20,481 nt of DNA from Gymnopilus junonius (taxonomy: Eukaryota; Basidiomycota; Agaricomycetes; Agaricales; Galerinaceae): the NCBI GenBank assembly GCA_015501075.1, contig JADNYJ010000558.1:1-20481 (forward strand), written 5' to 3'. The translations under genes and the position numbers were made by a program. Of the stretch, positions 9,760-18,900 are shown piece after piece (position 1 is the stretch's first letter; each line of letters starts with the position of its first letter). The notes under the pieces are model-generated. The model searched no databases. It had not been told where the DNA came from and saw nothing but the letters and a program-made list of their open reading frames with translations.

Positions 9760-10225
9760 AACTTAGTGTAGAAATTCTGCAACACTATCTTTGTGCAGTC
9801 AAGTTGTTGTGTAATGAAAAGAACCTGACATGCAAAATCGGCTATAGATTTGCCATCCATTGTTGGCTTCCTTATCAACAAATTGAGTAATATTCCAATG
9901 TGAATATTCAAATAGCCTACCTGACTCAATCTCTCGCTGCTTGACACTATTCCTAGGAGCCACAGCTGAGGGGTTGCTCATAATACAGCTCCTGTCTGCT
10001 AAGGTGGCTGGGTGTTGTGAGAACCTTGATGAGGGCCCCCCATAAGCAATGGACTTGTTTTAGTGGGCCACTGCTTCGCATGGCAGGACAATGCTTTTCC
10101 TACTTCACAAATAGTATTAGACCATCTATATATGATGATAGGTAAAATTTAAATATATGCCCTTCAGAATAAAATAGAACACACCTTGAACAGCAAATCT
10201 GATAGTACCTTGGCACAGATATTAG

Positions 10226-10315
10226 ATTATATAAGCGGCGGAGGAACGCTGCTGATATAATCACACACCCAGCTCCAGATACTAATAATAAGTCAAATCT
10301 AAATATAGCCACACA
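10226..10315. repeat. Direct repeat flanking the AACTGG element, copy 1
   Basis: Begins ATTATATAAGCGGCGGAGGA and ends around AATCTAAATATA. The first 33 bases match 10952 onward with four mismatches, two of them CG to CA changes. The middle has diverged and the end matches again. It stands just left of the AACTGG-rich element. Confidence 0.65.
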
Positions 10316-10391
10316 CTGCTGGCACATGAGGCATTTGTTGAAGTTCATATTGCATTAACTGATGCTAACTGCAAAATATACTAACCATTGT

Positions 10392-10920
10392 AACCATAAA
10401 CCACAGTCTGGTTAGCAGTTAGTCCAGATTTTAGAATTTTTGTAACTGCTTAAAACCGGTCTTAACCAGTTAGGACCAGTCATAAAATTCTGACATTTTG
10501 CACGATTATACCCACATATTATAGCTTTTGAACGACCCAGAAAACGTAAAATTCGGGTGAGAGTTAAGAAAGTTATAGCAATACTCACAAAAATTGTTGA
10601 ATCTGCTCTAATTTTATCATTTCTCAACCGTTTGTGATGTTCTTGAGCTCGTTTTGACCGTAAAAATTGTGATTCATTTAGTTTACACTATGAGACAATT
10701 ATGTATGCCAAAAAAACTGGTTATAACTGGTTGATAACTGGTTATAACTGTAACCAGTTAAAACCAGTTATATAACTGCAAATAACTGCACAAGACTGAT
10801 CAAGACCAGTTAGTTGCAGTCCGGTCCAGTTATTTAGACATTTCTAATTTTACCTAACTGGTCTTGGTCTCGGTTAGGGTCCTTGGGCACCCAAAAACTA
10901 GACCAGACCAGACTTTCAAA
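10392..10920. repeat. AACTGG/CCAGTT-rich non-coding dispersed element
   Basis: Both ends are dense in AACTGGT and its reverse complement ACCAGTT (for example AAAACTGGTTATAACTGGTT, ATAACTGTAACCAGTTAAAA and AAGACCAGTTAGTTGCAGTC). They enclose a plain middle (10495-10700) with GAACGACCC and AAAATTCGGGTGAGAG. The left side has AGTCTGGTTAG and the right side CTAGACCAGACCAGACT, an imperfect inverted pair. There is no coding potential. I recall similar AACTGG-type non-coding repeats in mushroom genomes, but cannot name a registered family. Confidence 0.6.
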
Positions 10921-10951
10921 CATTAATTCCAGTGGCCCTGTAGATTATTAT

Positions 10952-11035
10952 ATTATATAAGCGGCAGAGGGACACTGCTTATATCAGTGGATAAGATACA
11001 GCATTTAAAAATAATCTGAATCTAAATATAACTGC
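10952..11035. repeat. Direct repeat flanking the AACTGG element, copy 2
   Basis: Begins ATTATATAAGCGGCAGAGGG. It pairs with 10226-10315 (726 bases apart, same orientation). The pair brackets the AACTGG element like terminal direct repeats, or it marks a duplicated host segment into which that element was inserted. Confidence 0.65.
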
Positions 11036-11229
11036 CTTGCACTAGGGCTCCATTCACAGCCATCTTCCAAAAACATATTTCCATCAAACAAGCCCATTAA
11101 TATTTATACATACAAAACAAGTTTCATAGCAGTAAAATTTAACAACAAACAGAGAATACTGCCATGACAAGAACCAATGGTTTGTTGAAGAAAAAGAACA
11201 TGGCAGAAGAATATGCCAGATAAAGCCAG

Positions 11230-11300
11230 ACAAGCATGCCATTGGCTTGACTGCAGAGCCGGACCAAGCTGAACAAGCATGCCATTGTCCTGATTGCAGA
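11230..11300. repeat. Short tandem duplication, period 43
   Basis: ACAAGCATGCCATTG followed by CTTGACTGCAGA recurs 43 bases later as ACAAGCATGCCATTG followed by CCTGATTGCAGA. On the minus strand an open frame (11331-11104) spans both copies and encodes a repeated NGMLV / HACLA-like stretch, but that frame has no recognisable domain and I do not call it a gene. Confidence 0.6.
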
Positions 11301-11612
11301 CATGTTGAGATGCTGCGGGATCACAGAGCATTACAAGAATGTCCTCTAAAAGAACGATGTTTTACTTACATAAAAGCATCATAACAGAGTCAGTTCATCT
11401 TCATCAGGCTCAATGGAAATCCATCCTTTCTGTCTGATGAAAACCAAAACAAAGGAAGATTGATGAGGACATGAGATATGAACCTTTCATGTCCTCCAAT
11501 TTGTACTTGGGCAAATGTTGGTGATGAGCCATAGAAACATAAGTTGTAACATATTAAGAAAATGTTGCCAAAGTAGATAGATCACATTAGAGTTCAGAGA
11601 GCAGGAGTTTAG

Positions 11613-11888
11613 GAATGAGAGAGACTTAAGTCAACTCCAGGGATTTTCAGTGGAAAATGGAAGTCAGCCCAGATTTGGAGAGATAAAAGTCAGCTCCTGG
11701 AAGGCTAGATAGAGACCAGTATGGTAGAAAGTCAGAGAGAGGGTGATCATGAATGAGAGAGACTAAGTCAACTCCAAGGATTCTCAACAGGAGACAAAAG
11801 TTAGCCCAGAAGCAGAGAGATGAAAGTCAGCTCTGGGAATTCCAGATAGAGGGCAGAATGGTAGAGGGTCAGAGAGAGGGAGATCTGG
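11613..11888. repeat. Two tandem copies of a 138-base unit
   Basis: The unit runs from GAATGAGAGAGACT through AGTCAACTCCA, AGTCAGCCCAGA, AAAGTCAGCTC and GGTAGA to GTCAGAGAGAGGG. Copy 1 is 11613-11750 and copy 2 is 11751-11888, with small differences throughout. It is purine-rich and non-coding and lies upstream of the gypsy pol remnant. Confidence 0.8.
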
Positions 11889-12054
11889 AGTCAAGGGGTA
11901 CAAGAGATAATCAATGATGACTTATCTATAATCTTGACTTTGAGATCATGGTCCCATTTGGTCATGTGATAATCAAGTCACAGCCAAATTTCTGGCCCCA
12001 ATTGTTTATCATATCTCTTTATCTCTACCCCCTCATCCTTGCCTCTCTCCTCAT

Positions 12055-12660
12055 TGCACATACAAACACTTCCCTGTGAGCTGACTTTGTCTCTCACTCT
12101 TGGTGCATTGACTTTGTCCTGCATCTTTGAATGCCTGACTTCTGTCTACATTCTTTTGAGTGTCCTTGCCTGATGATGGTTACCCCCCTTGTTCGCATTT
12201 CCTTCAAGTTCTCATCTATCAATCAGATCACTGTAAAATGACCATGAAATAATGACACAATCTGTTGTCCAGTAGCCCCATTTACCCCCTGTGAGTTCTC
12301 TGCATCCCTGAGTCTGGTAAATACTTGATTGATATCCTTTTTTTCAGTGATCATTTTGTTCCTGAATGAAGGCCACATTTGTTGCCAGTCCTCATCATGT
12401 ATATGGACACATTCCTGTGAGCTGACTTTGTCTCTCACTCATGCCACATTGACTTTGTTCTGCATCTTTGAATGCCTGACTTTTGTCTATATTCTTCTGA
12501 GTGTCTACCACCCAACAATGGTCCCTCCCTTTGTTTATGCTTCCTAAAAAGTTTCACTTATTGACCTGTTTAGCCACTGTGAGTTTTCTATGCTTCCCTG
12601 AGTCTAGTAATTAATAGACTGATGATTCTTCTAGTGATCATTTTGTTCCTGAAAGTTTCA
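12055..12660. repeat. Imperfect direct duplication upstream of gypsy pol
   Basis: CCTGTGAGCTGACTTTGTCT and CATCTTTGAATGCCTGACTT occur in both copies (for example 12073 onward and 12414 onward, offset 341). Further on, GTGATCATTTTGTTCCTGAA occurs at 12347-12366 and 12634-12653 (offset 287), so one copy has lost or gained about 54 bases between these anchors. The second copy runs into the start of the pol frame, so it may be leader or gag-region DNA of the gypsy element that duplicated after insertion. Confidence 0.75.
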
Positions 12661-15600
12661 TCAAGGGTGTGTCCTCAAGCAAGTGAAGGCCGAGAAAGGC
12701 AGTCATGGGAGGAAAGGGCAGCGTGGTGTGCTTCTCAGGGTTTACCAGAGAAAAAGTCAAGAAGTGAGTGGCGGATGAAGAGTTGGATGCAGAAATTGAA
12801 AGCAAGGAGGAATGGGCAGGGTGATGAGGACAATGTGACAATAGGGATTGAGGGTATTGCAGATGGTGGAGTATATGAGAAGCAAGAGATGGGCTGGGGT
12901 TCAGGGACAAGGCCCGGGGATGCAAGTTTCATGCAGAGCATGCCTGAGGAACACTGGAGTTCTGTTTGGATGGTGGATGACTTTGCGGACCTCAACAAAG
13001 TTACGCAGGTTCCAGCTCTGCCTCAGGGAGATATTCGGGCGAAGCAACAATGCCTGAGTGGCCACCAGTGGCTCAACGTCTTCAATTTTGCAAGCGGGTT
13101 TTATGCCTGTGAGATAGCAAAAGAAGATCAGCCTTATGTCTGTTTTTATGTGGAAGGACAGGGTTATTTTTGTTACCTGAGAATGCCTTTCGGGTTAATG
13201 GGTGCACCCTCAATGTTTGGGGAGATGACAGCAACAACATTGGGGGATTTGGTGGGGCTGCTCTTCAAATTGTTTGTGGATGATGGAGGAATGGCAGGGG
13301 ATGACTTCGATGAGTTACTGGGGAATTTGCGGATTTTGTTGGAGAGGGTAAGGGAGAAGGGGTTGTCCCTGTCAGCTTCGAAGTCGAAGTTCTTCATCAC
13401 AGAAGCTGTTTTCACTGGAGCACATGTGGGGCCTGCTGGCATCCGCCCAGACCTGTCAAAGCTAATAGCAATTGTTGACTGGAAGAAGCCCACGGACTTA
13501 CAGAACCTGGGAGCTTTCACAGGCATAATGGGCTATTTTCAGGCTTTGGCAAAGGGGTATACTGTAATGGTGCAGCCATTGATGGATTTGGCAAAAGGGT
13601 TGGATCTACCAAGGGGGAAGGGGAAGGCAGCATATAGGAGGGTGATGAAGGGTTTATTCTTTGGAGGATTTGTGGAAGAAAGAACATACGCATGCATTTT
13701 TGAAGCTCAAGATCATGCTCACATCTGAGCCAGTACTCAAGGGTCCCAAGTATGATGGAACTCTGTTCGTCATCACCACTGATGGTTGCAAGTTCGGGTT
13801 TGCGGGAATGCTCACTCAGAAGCACACCATGGTTCTTCCAAATGGGAAGGAGGTCACTCATCTCCATCCAGTGGTGTTTGCCTTGAAATGAACTTCTACA
13901 ATTGAGGAACATTACCAGCCTTACATTCTTGAATTTGCCGCACTCAAGTTTAGCCTGGACAAATTTTCTGACATTGTGTGGGGCTTTCCTATCAAACTGG
14001 AGACTGACTGCCAGGCACTATGGGACCAGCTGCTAAGTACTAAGCTGAATTCGACACATGCACAGTGGCGAGATGGTGTTCTAGGCTACAGCATTGTTGA
14101 TGTTTGGCACCACCCAGGGCGCCTAAATCCTGTTTGCTGATGGCCTCAGCCAGAATATGTCAACCTGCCACTCGAGAAGGGTGATGGGCATGAGTGGACA
14201 GTTAGCAAGGATTGGGAGGTTAGAGTGGGACTAGCTTACGATATATTCAATGTTGTGGTGGTGGAAGGGGGAGAGGCAGATGAGAGCATGGCCCTGAGGG
14301 TGCGGTTTGGAGAGGAGAAAGTGTTTTCAGAAGTGATTGATGCACTGTTGGAGTTGGATCATGGGAAGAGCTTGCGGGAGAAGAAATGGGCAAGGCATAG
14401 GGTGAAGGGCTACCTGATTGAGGGTGGAAAGTTGTGGAAGTTAGCCAATGGGAAGTCGATTCGTGCCCGGCCACAGGTGGAATGCATAACACGAGCAGAG
14501 GCACAAGTGCTAGCTTGGGATGTGCATCATGATGAGGGCCATTTCCACCATGATAACATCAAGGCTGTCCTGCTGGATCATATATGCAGCCCTGGGCTAG
14601 ACCAATCAATAACTCAAGCAATCCTGGAGTGCAGAAGGTGCAAAGGATTTGGGGCCGCTCACCTGCATTCCCTTCTGGAGCCAATAATGCAGCAGCACCC
14701 ATTCGAGCTCCTGGTTTTGAACACACTCACAATGCCTACGGGGAAGGGCAGGTTGAAGAAGATTAGCCTGTATATTGATGCATACTCTCAGCATGTGTCT
14801 GGGAATGGGTTGCACAAGGCTGCTATGGGAAAGTCAACACGTACCACTTTGGTGAGGGTTTGCAACACCTATACCAATCCTGAGACCCTAATGACGGATG
14901 GTGGACCTGAGTTTGACAATGAGGAGGTGCGAGAGTTCTGTAAGTTGCGTGGCATCCAAACTTCACATTGTGCCTGTGTACTCACCGTGGATAAATGGGC
15001 TTGTGGAGGGGGTGAACAAGATCTTGCTTGGGCAGTTGAAGCGGCTGTGTGTGCCAAATCTGGGAGAGGATGAGTACGAGAGGATGGTGGTCCTGGAAAA
15101 TTGGCCGACATACCTAGACGAAAGCCCTTCATTACCTCAATGAGCAGATTCTGCCCCTCCTGAAGTTCTCGCCAAAGGAGTTGCTCTTGGGTCTCATCAT
15201 CAACACCCCAAGAATGCCAGTGGGTATGGCAGTTGATGTGCTGGTCATGAACGAAGAGGTTCCCTGCAGTCAGCATACGTGAATCAGCAACGACTTGATG
15301 GGTATTCTCAAATGGTAGAAAATGCTCACCATCGAAAAGAGGCTTTTGACAAGAGGGTGGTGGGGAGAGCACCTCGTGAAGTCATCTTCAAGGCAGGCCA
15401 ACTCGTGCAGGTGTACCGCAGCGACCTCAATTACACCTTCAAAGCTACACGGAAGATGGAGCCCAAATGGTCAGCACCTCAACGTGTTGTTGAGCCGCAA
15501 CAAGAACTCTTACAAGATTGAGACATTGGAAAGACTTCCAAGGGGGCGCTTCAGCTCTCGTCGTTTGTGGCAGTTCATTCCCAGAGATGGAACAAGTCTT

Positions 15601-15690
15601 CATGCAGCACAAAAGCGGTGGAGGAGGCATTGGGACTGGCAGAGGAGGAGACGGATGCAGTGGCTGATGTGGAAAGGCAGATGTAGTGGT
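12622..15690 (+). pseudogene. pol: Ty3/gypsy pol remnant: reverse transcriptase, RNase H, integrase
   Basis: Role in the family: copies element RNA into DNA and integrates it. RT is in the first frame (12622-13728): motif A FNFASGFYAC with Asn at codon 155, where the catalytic Asp normally stands; RMPFGLMGAPSMF; and FVDD at codons 218-221. A frameshift near 13655 leads to RNase H (VITTDGCKFGFAGML, LEFAALKFSLDKF, ETDCQALWDQLL, DVWHHPGRLN), with TGA at 13889-13891 and a local frame excursion near 14135. Integrase in the 14225 frame has an HHCC zinc finger (H102/H106, C136/C139), LLVLNTLTMP with Asn166 where the first catalytic Asp is expected, and MTDGG with Asp225. After a frameshift near 14958 comes YSPWINGLVEGVNKILL with the catalytic Glu. 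More frameshifts occur near 15122, 15262 and 15480, before the KRMEPKW-like C-terminal domain and a PRGRFSSRRLWQF end. Gag and protease are not seen upstream. Confidence 0.9.
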
Positions 15691-15976
15691 TGACATCGAA
15701 GAAGCAGACATGGGAGGACCAGAAGTCGTGTTTAACAGTGATGACGAAATGGCATCTAACTCTGAGGATGACAGCAGAGAAGATGGTGGGCCAGGGGCAG
15801 ATGATGAGAACGGCGATGAAGAAAGCGATAACGAGGAAGAGAGTGGGGATGGGAGAGATTTGGAAGAGCGCCATGACATTTCCGAGGATGCAGAGGAAAT
15901 AGAGAAAGAAGAAATCGGGGAGAGTGCACCTTTGCAAGAAAACAAGCCTTGCCGAAGCAAGCGACTACTGCAATGA
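15686..15976 (+). pseudogene. Acidic C-terminal tail frame after the gypsy integrase
   Basis: An open frame of 96 codons rich in Asp/Glu/Ser (VVFNSDDEMASNSEDDSRED, then a run of EE and DE pairs) ends in QENKPCRSKRLLQ. It follows directly on the integrase C-terminal region, in a different frame from the preceding piece because of the local frameshifts. Mushroom elements of this lineage often end in such an acidic/basic tail, so I read it as the end of pol rather than as a separate gene. The Ser-rich open frame on the opposite strand is its shadow. Confidence 0.5.
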
Positions 15977-16048
15977 TTTTTTTCGGCAGTGTTGAAGAAG
16001 GCAAAGTCCAGCTAGAGGTCATTTTAACGCAATGAGGACATTGCTTTT

Positions 16049-16063
16049 CTGGGGGGTGGGCAC
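16049..16063 (+). promoter_or_regulatory. Polypurine tract of the gypsy element
   Basis: CTGGGGGGTGGGCAC lies just after the pol stop and immediately before the probable LTR start. A G-rich purine run in this place primes plus-strand DNA synthesis in LTR retrotransposons. Confidence 0.6.
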
Positions 16064-16064
16064 A

Positions 16065-16841
16065 TGGAGCCGTGAGCCATGCTCGGCAAGATCAGATTAG
16101 CTAGGTACTGTACAGTCTGATCACCCTACCATACAAACATTGTCTCTTGTTCCTGACTTCCATCATGTGCTAGGCCTTCATTACAGCTTTGCCGTCTCCA
16201 CCATATATGTATATTTTCCTTTTACTTTATTCCTTGTCAGGGCAACCACCTCGCTAATTTCTTATTCCTTCATTCATCTTTTTGGCACCCTGACTTGTCC
16301 CCATTCAAATTTTAGCCTTAGATTTATTCCTATAAAAATTTCAAGGAAATTTTCGTAGCTAAAGAGGTATAAAAACCATGTAGTAGCTACATATTTTCCT
16401 TGGTTAATTTTAGTGCATTTTTCCCCACTCAAAACGAGAGCTACAAGAGCTCTATCCGACTTGCGAAGAAGTCAAAGTCTCCAAACTTACTCACTTTCTC
16501 ACGGGTACAGGCAACTTTGGGATCTACTCAAAGTTCCTTATCCACTCATATTCTCTCATTTGAGCTCGCTAAGGACACTCGAGGTGACCCTTAGGCTCTC
16601 TTATTCCACCAAACACCCTCAAAACATCAAGACTTATTTTTCTTTTCACAACTATCTACTTGGACATAGTACCCTAGTATTTGATTGTTCTGTCAATCAT
16701 CTTACTCGGTTCCTTCGGATTTCCCCTCATCTTATACCATTCCCACACAGAACAGGTTATTTACAGAATGGTAGTTCGATGAGTCAACGGCTCGGCCCAA
16801 CCTCGGATGTGGGCGAGCTGATGGGCGGGTGGTGATAATCA
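16065..16841 (+). mobile_element. Probable 3' LTR of the Ty3/gypsy element
   Basis: The block starts with TGGAGCCGTGAGCCATGC directly after the polypurine tract. It has a central TATA box at 16368-16375 and ends around GTGATAATCA near 16841. It is non-coding, pyrimidine-rich in the middle and keeps many CpG sites (seven in 16741-16860). The exact ends are inferred: no matching 5' LTR occurs in the window, so the repeat test cannot be done here. Confidence 0.6.
16368..16375 (+). promoter_or_regulatory. TATA box in the gypsy LTR
   Basis: TATAAAAA in the context AAAGAGGTATAAAAACCATG, roughly 300 bases into the LTR, is where the U3 promoter would start transcription of the R region. Confidence 0.5.
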
Positions 16842-17961
16842 ACGATAATCAAGTGTGCCCCACGGTGTGTTTTTCATCCCTTGTTCTTTATGGGAATAAA
16901 TGGCGTCATAATGGAAATTTGAATGGTCAGGCGAGCAAACTGATAATCTGATTTCCTAATAGCACACGAGAAAATGCTGCAAAACAAGGAAAACGCACTG
17001 GCAATTGACCAAGAGCAAGTGATTATTAGTTGTACACTTGTAAGAGTAGAGCGAAATTTGCGAAAGGGTGTATGAATCAGGCTAGATCAAGTCGCACGCA
17101 AAAGTGGGCTCGTCGATATTATGGGTGGTTGTTGGCATGCTTAATCCACTGAAGTATCAGAAACCTGTTCTTTTCCCTAAGTCATACTTAGATAGAGTAG
17201 GTGATGACCCCATTTCTTTTGCAATTCATCAAGGTGCGCGTGCACATGCAGGATGCCTGCGACCACTGGAAACGAGGGTTCAAGTTGAGAAGTTTGTTCA
17301 AGGTCAGTTTTGAGATAAACTTGTTGCATGTGCTACTCGGCTGGTGGTCAGACTTGAGCCGGGCAGAAAGATGTGAAGTCAGTTGTGGCCAAGGGTTAAC
17401 AAAACGCGTGTCCGAGGTTCTCCGGAAAATAAAAACCTGTGGGAATTTTGATTGGCATCACGTGAAATGCGTATGATGCACGCGCCTCGGCTCTCGGGCC
17501 TAATTGTTTTCCTTTGCCACCACATCATCCCTCCCTTTCTTCTGTGTTTTCGGGGAATAAACATCCTGTGTTCGGAATTTACTGCATAGTGCGTGAGTCT
17601 CTCAAGATTATCAAGACACTCCAGATGTTCAGCAATTCGAACTTGAAGCAAATTCGAAGACTCGAACGATTTACAGTGGCTATATTGCATCCTGACATCA
17701 CCAACGTGCTTGTTGTTATAAACCGTTTTACCCAATTTTGAAGCACGCATTGCGCTCAAGCTGAAGAATAGTGACCACAACTTTCATGTCAGGAAAAGCA
17801 AATGCATACACTAAACATCAATATTCACTTCCCACCTACCTACCTCGCCACCTCAGCCACTGACAAAACTTTACTACACTTTACAGGTGCATCTACGTCA
17901 ATAGCCTCTCCACCCCATGTGCATGTATATATATATATTTTAAGTGTGTATTGACTTTCAG
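16842..17961. other. No gene supported between the gypsy LTR and the acidic-protein exons
   Basis: Short frames on both strands (for example 17104-17313 plus and 17780-17379 minus) show no recognisable domain, codon pattern or splice-consistent extension. TGATAATC-type motifs recur (near 16834, 16845 and 16949). A perfect TA run lies at 17926-17938. CpG is not depleted here, so the stretch may be ordinary intergenic DNA or a young insertion. Confidence 0.4.
17926..17938. repeat. (TA)n microsatellite
   Basis: Thirteen uninterrupted bases of alternating T and A, followed by TTTTAAG. Confidence 0.8.
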
Positions 17962-18655
17962 TTCCAAACAGAGTATGACTCTGAATCTGACCCGGAATTC
18001 TGACCTGGTGTATATGTCCCCGAACCTGTAGTCAAGAAGACCAAGTCTCGAGTGAGGAAAGCAAGGGGATTGGATGTGACTGAAGGTGCAGGGCCAAAAA
18101 AGAAGAGGAGGTTGGATGTGCTGGAGGGGACGGAGCAGGGTGCGAGTGGGTCGAGAGGAAGGAAACATTGGTTTTTCATGTTCTGTTTCTGTATGGAACA
18201 GGTGCTCACTGTCTTTGGTATTGTACTACAGGGACCGTCCGTCCTGAAAGTAGTGAGCCTAACCCTTTGCTCACATATTTTGGTGAGGCTTGGTGAATGT
18301 GTCTGTCCCTCACAAAGCCTGCTAATATAACTGTCTCTTCCGACTTCCAACACTAGATGAGGAACATATCGAGTTGCACTCTGCTTCGGAGGAGGAGGAC
18401 GAAGTCGTAGATGAGCCCATGATAGGAAAAAGCTTCGCAGATGAGGAGGAGGAGGAAGAGCAAGAGGAAGATCAGGCAGAAGATGACGCCCCGAGGCACT
18501 CACGAGCAGGCTTCTTTCTGTGCAGTGATGGTGCTTCGAGTGGTTCTACTCCATCTACAGCTACACCCACAACTGCACTAACATCTACCTTGGTGCAGGC
18601 GGCACCAGTTGGGGAAGATGACTCTGCAACTGGTAGGTTGAATGAATTATCTTAA
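17962..18655 (+). pseudogene. Exons of an acidic nuclear-type protein, unassigned
   Basis: After a good acceptor (TTGACTTTCAG at 17951-17961) the plus strand reads FQTEYDSESDPEF, TGA at 18001-18003, then PGVYVPEPVVKKTKSRVRK and GPKKKRRLDV, a classic basic nuclear localisation signal. The frame then runs into intron-like sequence (18175-18355) with possible acceptors CTACAG near 18230 and AACACTAG near 18355. A second exon follows: DEEHIELHSASEEEDEVVDE, a long DE/EE run, RHSRAGFFLCSDG, then a Ser/Thr-rich piece before a GTAGGT donor near 18636. No catalytic domain is visible. It could be a low-complexity tail of a chromatin or transposon protein. The in-frame TGA makes it probably non-functional, unless the TGA lies in an intron I have not placed. 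Confidence 0.4.
18370..18655 (+). other. Second, Glu/Asp-rich exon of the acidic protein
   Basis: The open stretch holds GAGGAGGAGGACGAAGTC and GATGAGGAGGAGGAGGAAGA, coding a polyacidic segment, then a Ser/Thr/Ala-rich linker (SSGSTPSTATPTTALTSTLV). The purine triplet run is a likely site of length variation. The stretch 18656-18900 after it holds no gene. Confidence 0.45.
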
Positions 18656-18900
18656 TTTTTGTTGTCTGTTTTTCATCTTCTTTTTACTGGGGTGGCACAA
18701 TCCCTGGTAACAGCCGTAGACACGTCACGTCATGCATTTCATCACATTCATCACAAATCTTGAGACAAACATATTTCAGTCATTTCCCGGTCATTTTGCT
18801 TCGTTTTTTTTGCACAGTATATATCTTTACAGTGATGCCAATAGCCTACATAATTATTTTCACTCAAAACCATCGAGAAATTGACAAGAAAATTATTTTT

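Larger units (their letters stand above)
8896..10025 (-). other. Possible 5' exons of the unknown-family gene; otherwise unassigned
   Basis: On the minus strand an ATG at 9981 opens MSNPSAVAPRNSVKQREIES, followed by a usable donor (GTAGGC) and, about 79 nt later, an acceptor (TCTATAG) leading to ADFACQ. Two further coding-like pieces on the same strand are similar to each other (LILALSTLCSSWWPHFES and LISALSILWSSMWGDFSM). A segment near 9190-9240 reads DLAWTEHLRSAIKGP before a GTGAG donor. These could be the start of the pseudogene at 8154-8895, but no continuous model can be built by eye. Confidence 0.3.

Noticed and set aside
10226..10260. tRNA-like GC-rich hairpin (AAGCGGCGGAGGAACGCTGCT)
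   Set aside because: No cloverleaf, A-box or B-box can be placed; the segment is one copy of a direct repeat.
11940..11990. 5' LTR of the gypsy element, suggested by TGATAATCAAGT near 11966
   Set aside because: Similarity to the 3' LTR end near 16834 is limited to about 12 bases; the rest of the 777-base LTR has no counterpart upstream.
12622..15690. Programmed ribosomal frameshifting between pol segments
   Set aside because: There are too many shifts, inside single domains and in both directions, along with a TGA and two catalytic substitutions. This is decay, not recoding.
15445..15960. Ser/Pro-rich open frame on the minus strand, 171 codons
   Set aside because: It is the antisense of the Glu/Asp-rich tail of gypsy pol; GAG/GAT runs read as CTC/ATC give Ser/Leu. 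No domain.
17379..17780. 133-codon minus-strand open frame
   Set aside because: No recognisable domain, no splice-consistent extension and no homologue known to me; long enough to occur by chance in this composition.
17958..18503. 181-codon open frame on the minus strand
   Set aside because: It overlaps the acidic-protein exons in antisense and consists of Pro/Ser/Leu-rich low-complexity sequence mirrored from GAG/GAA runs.
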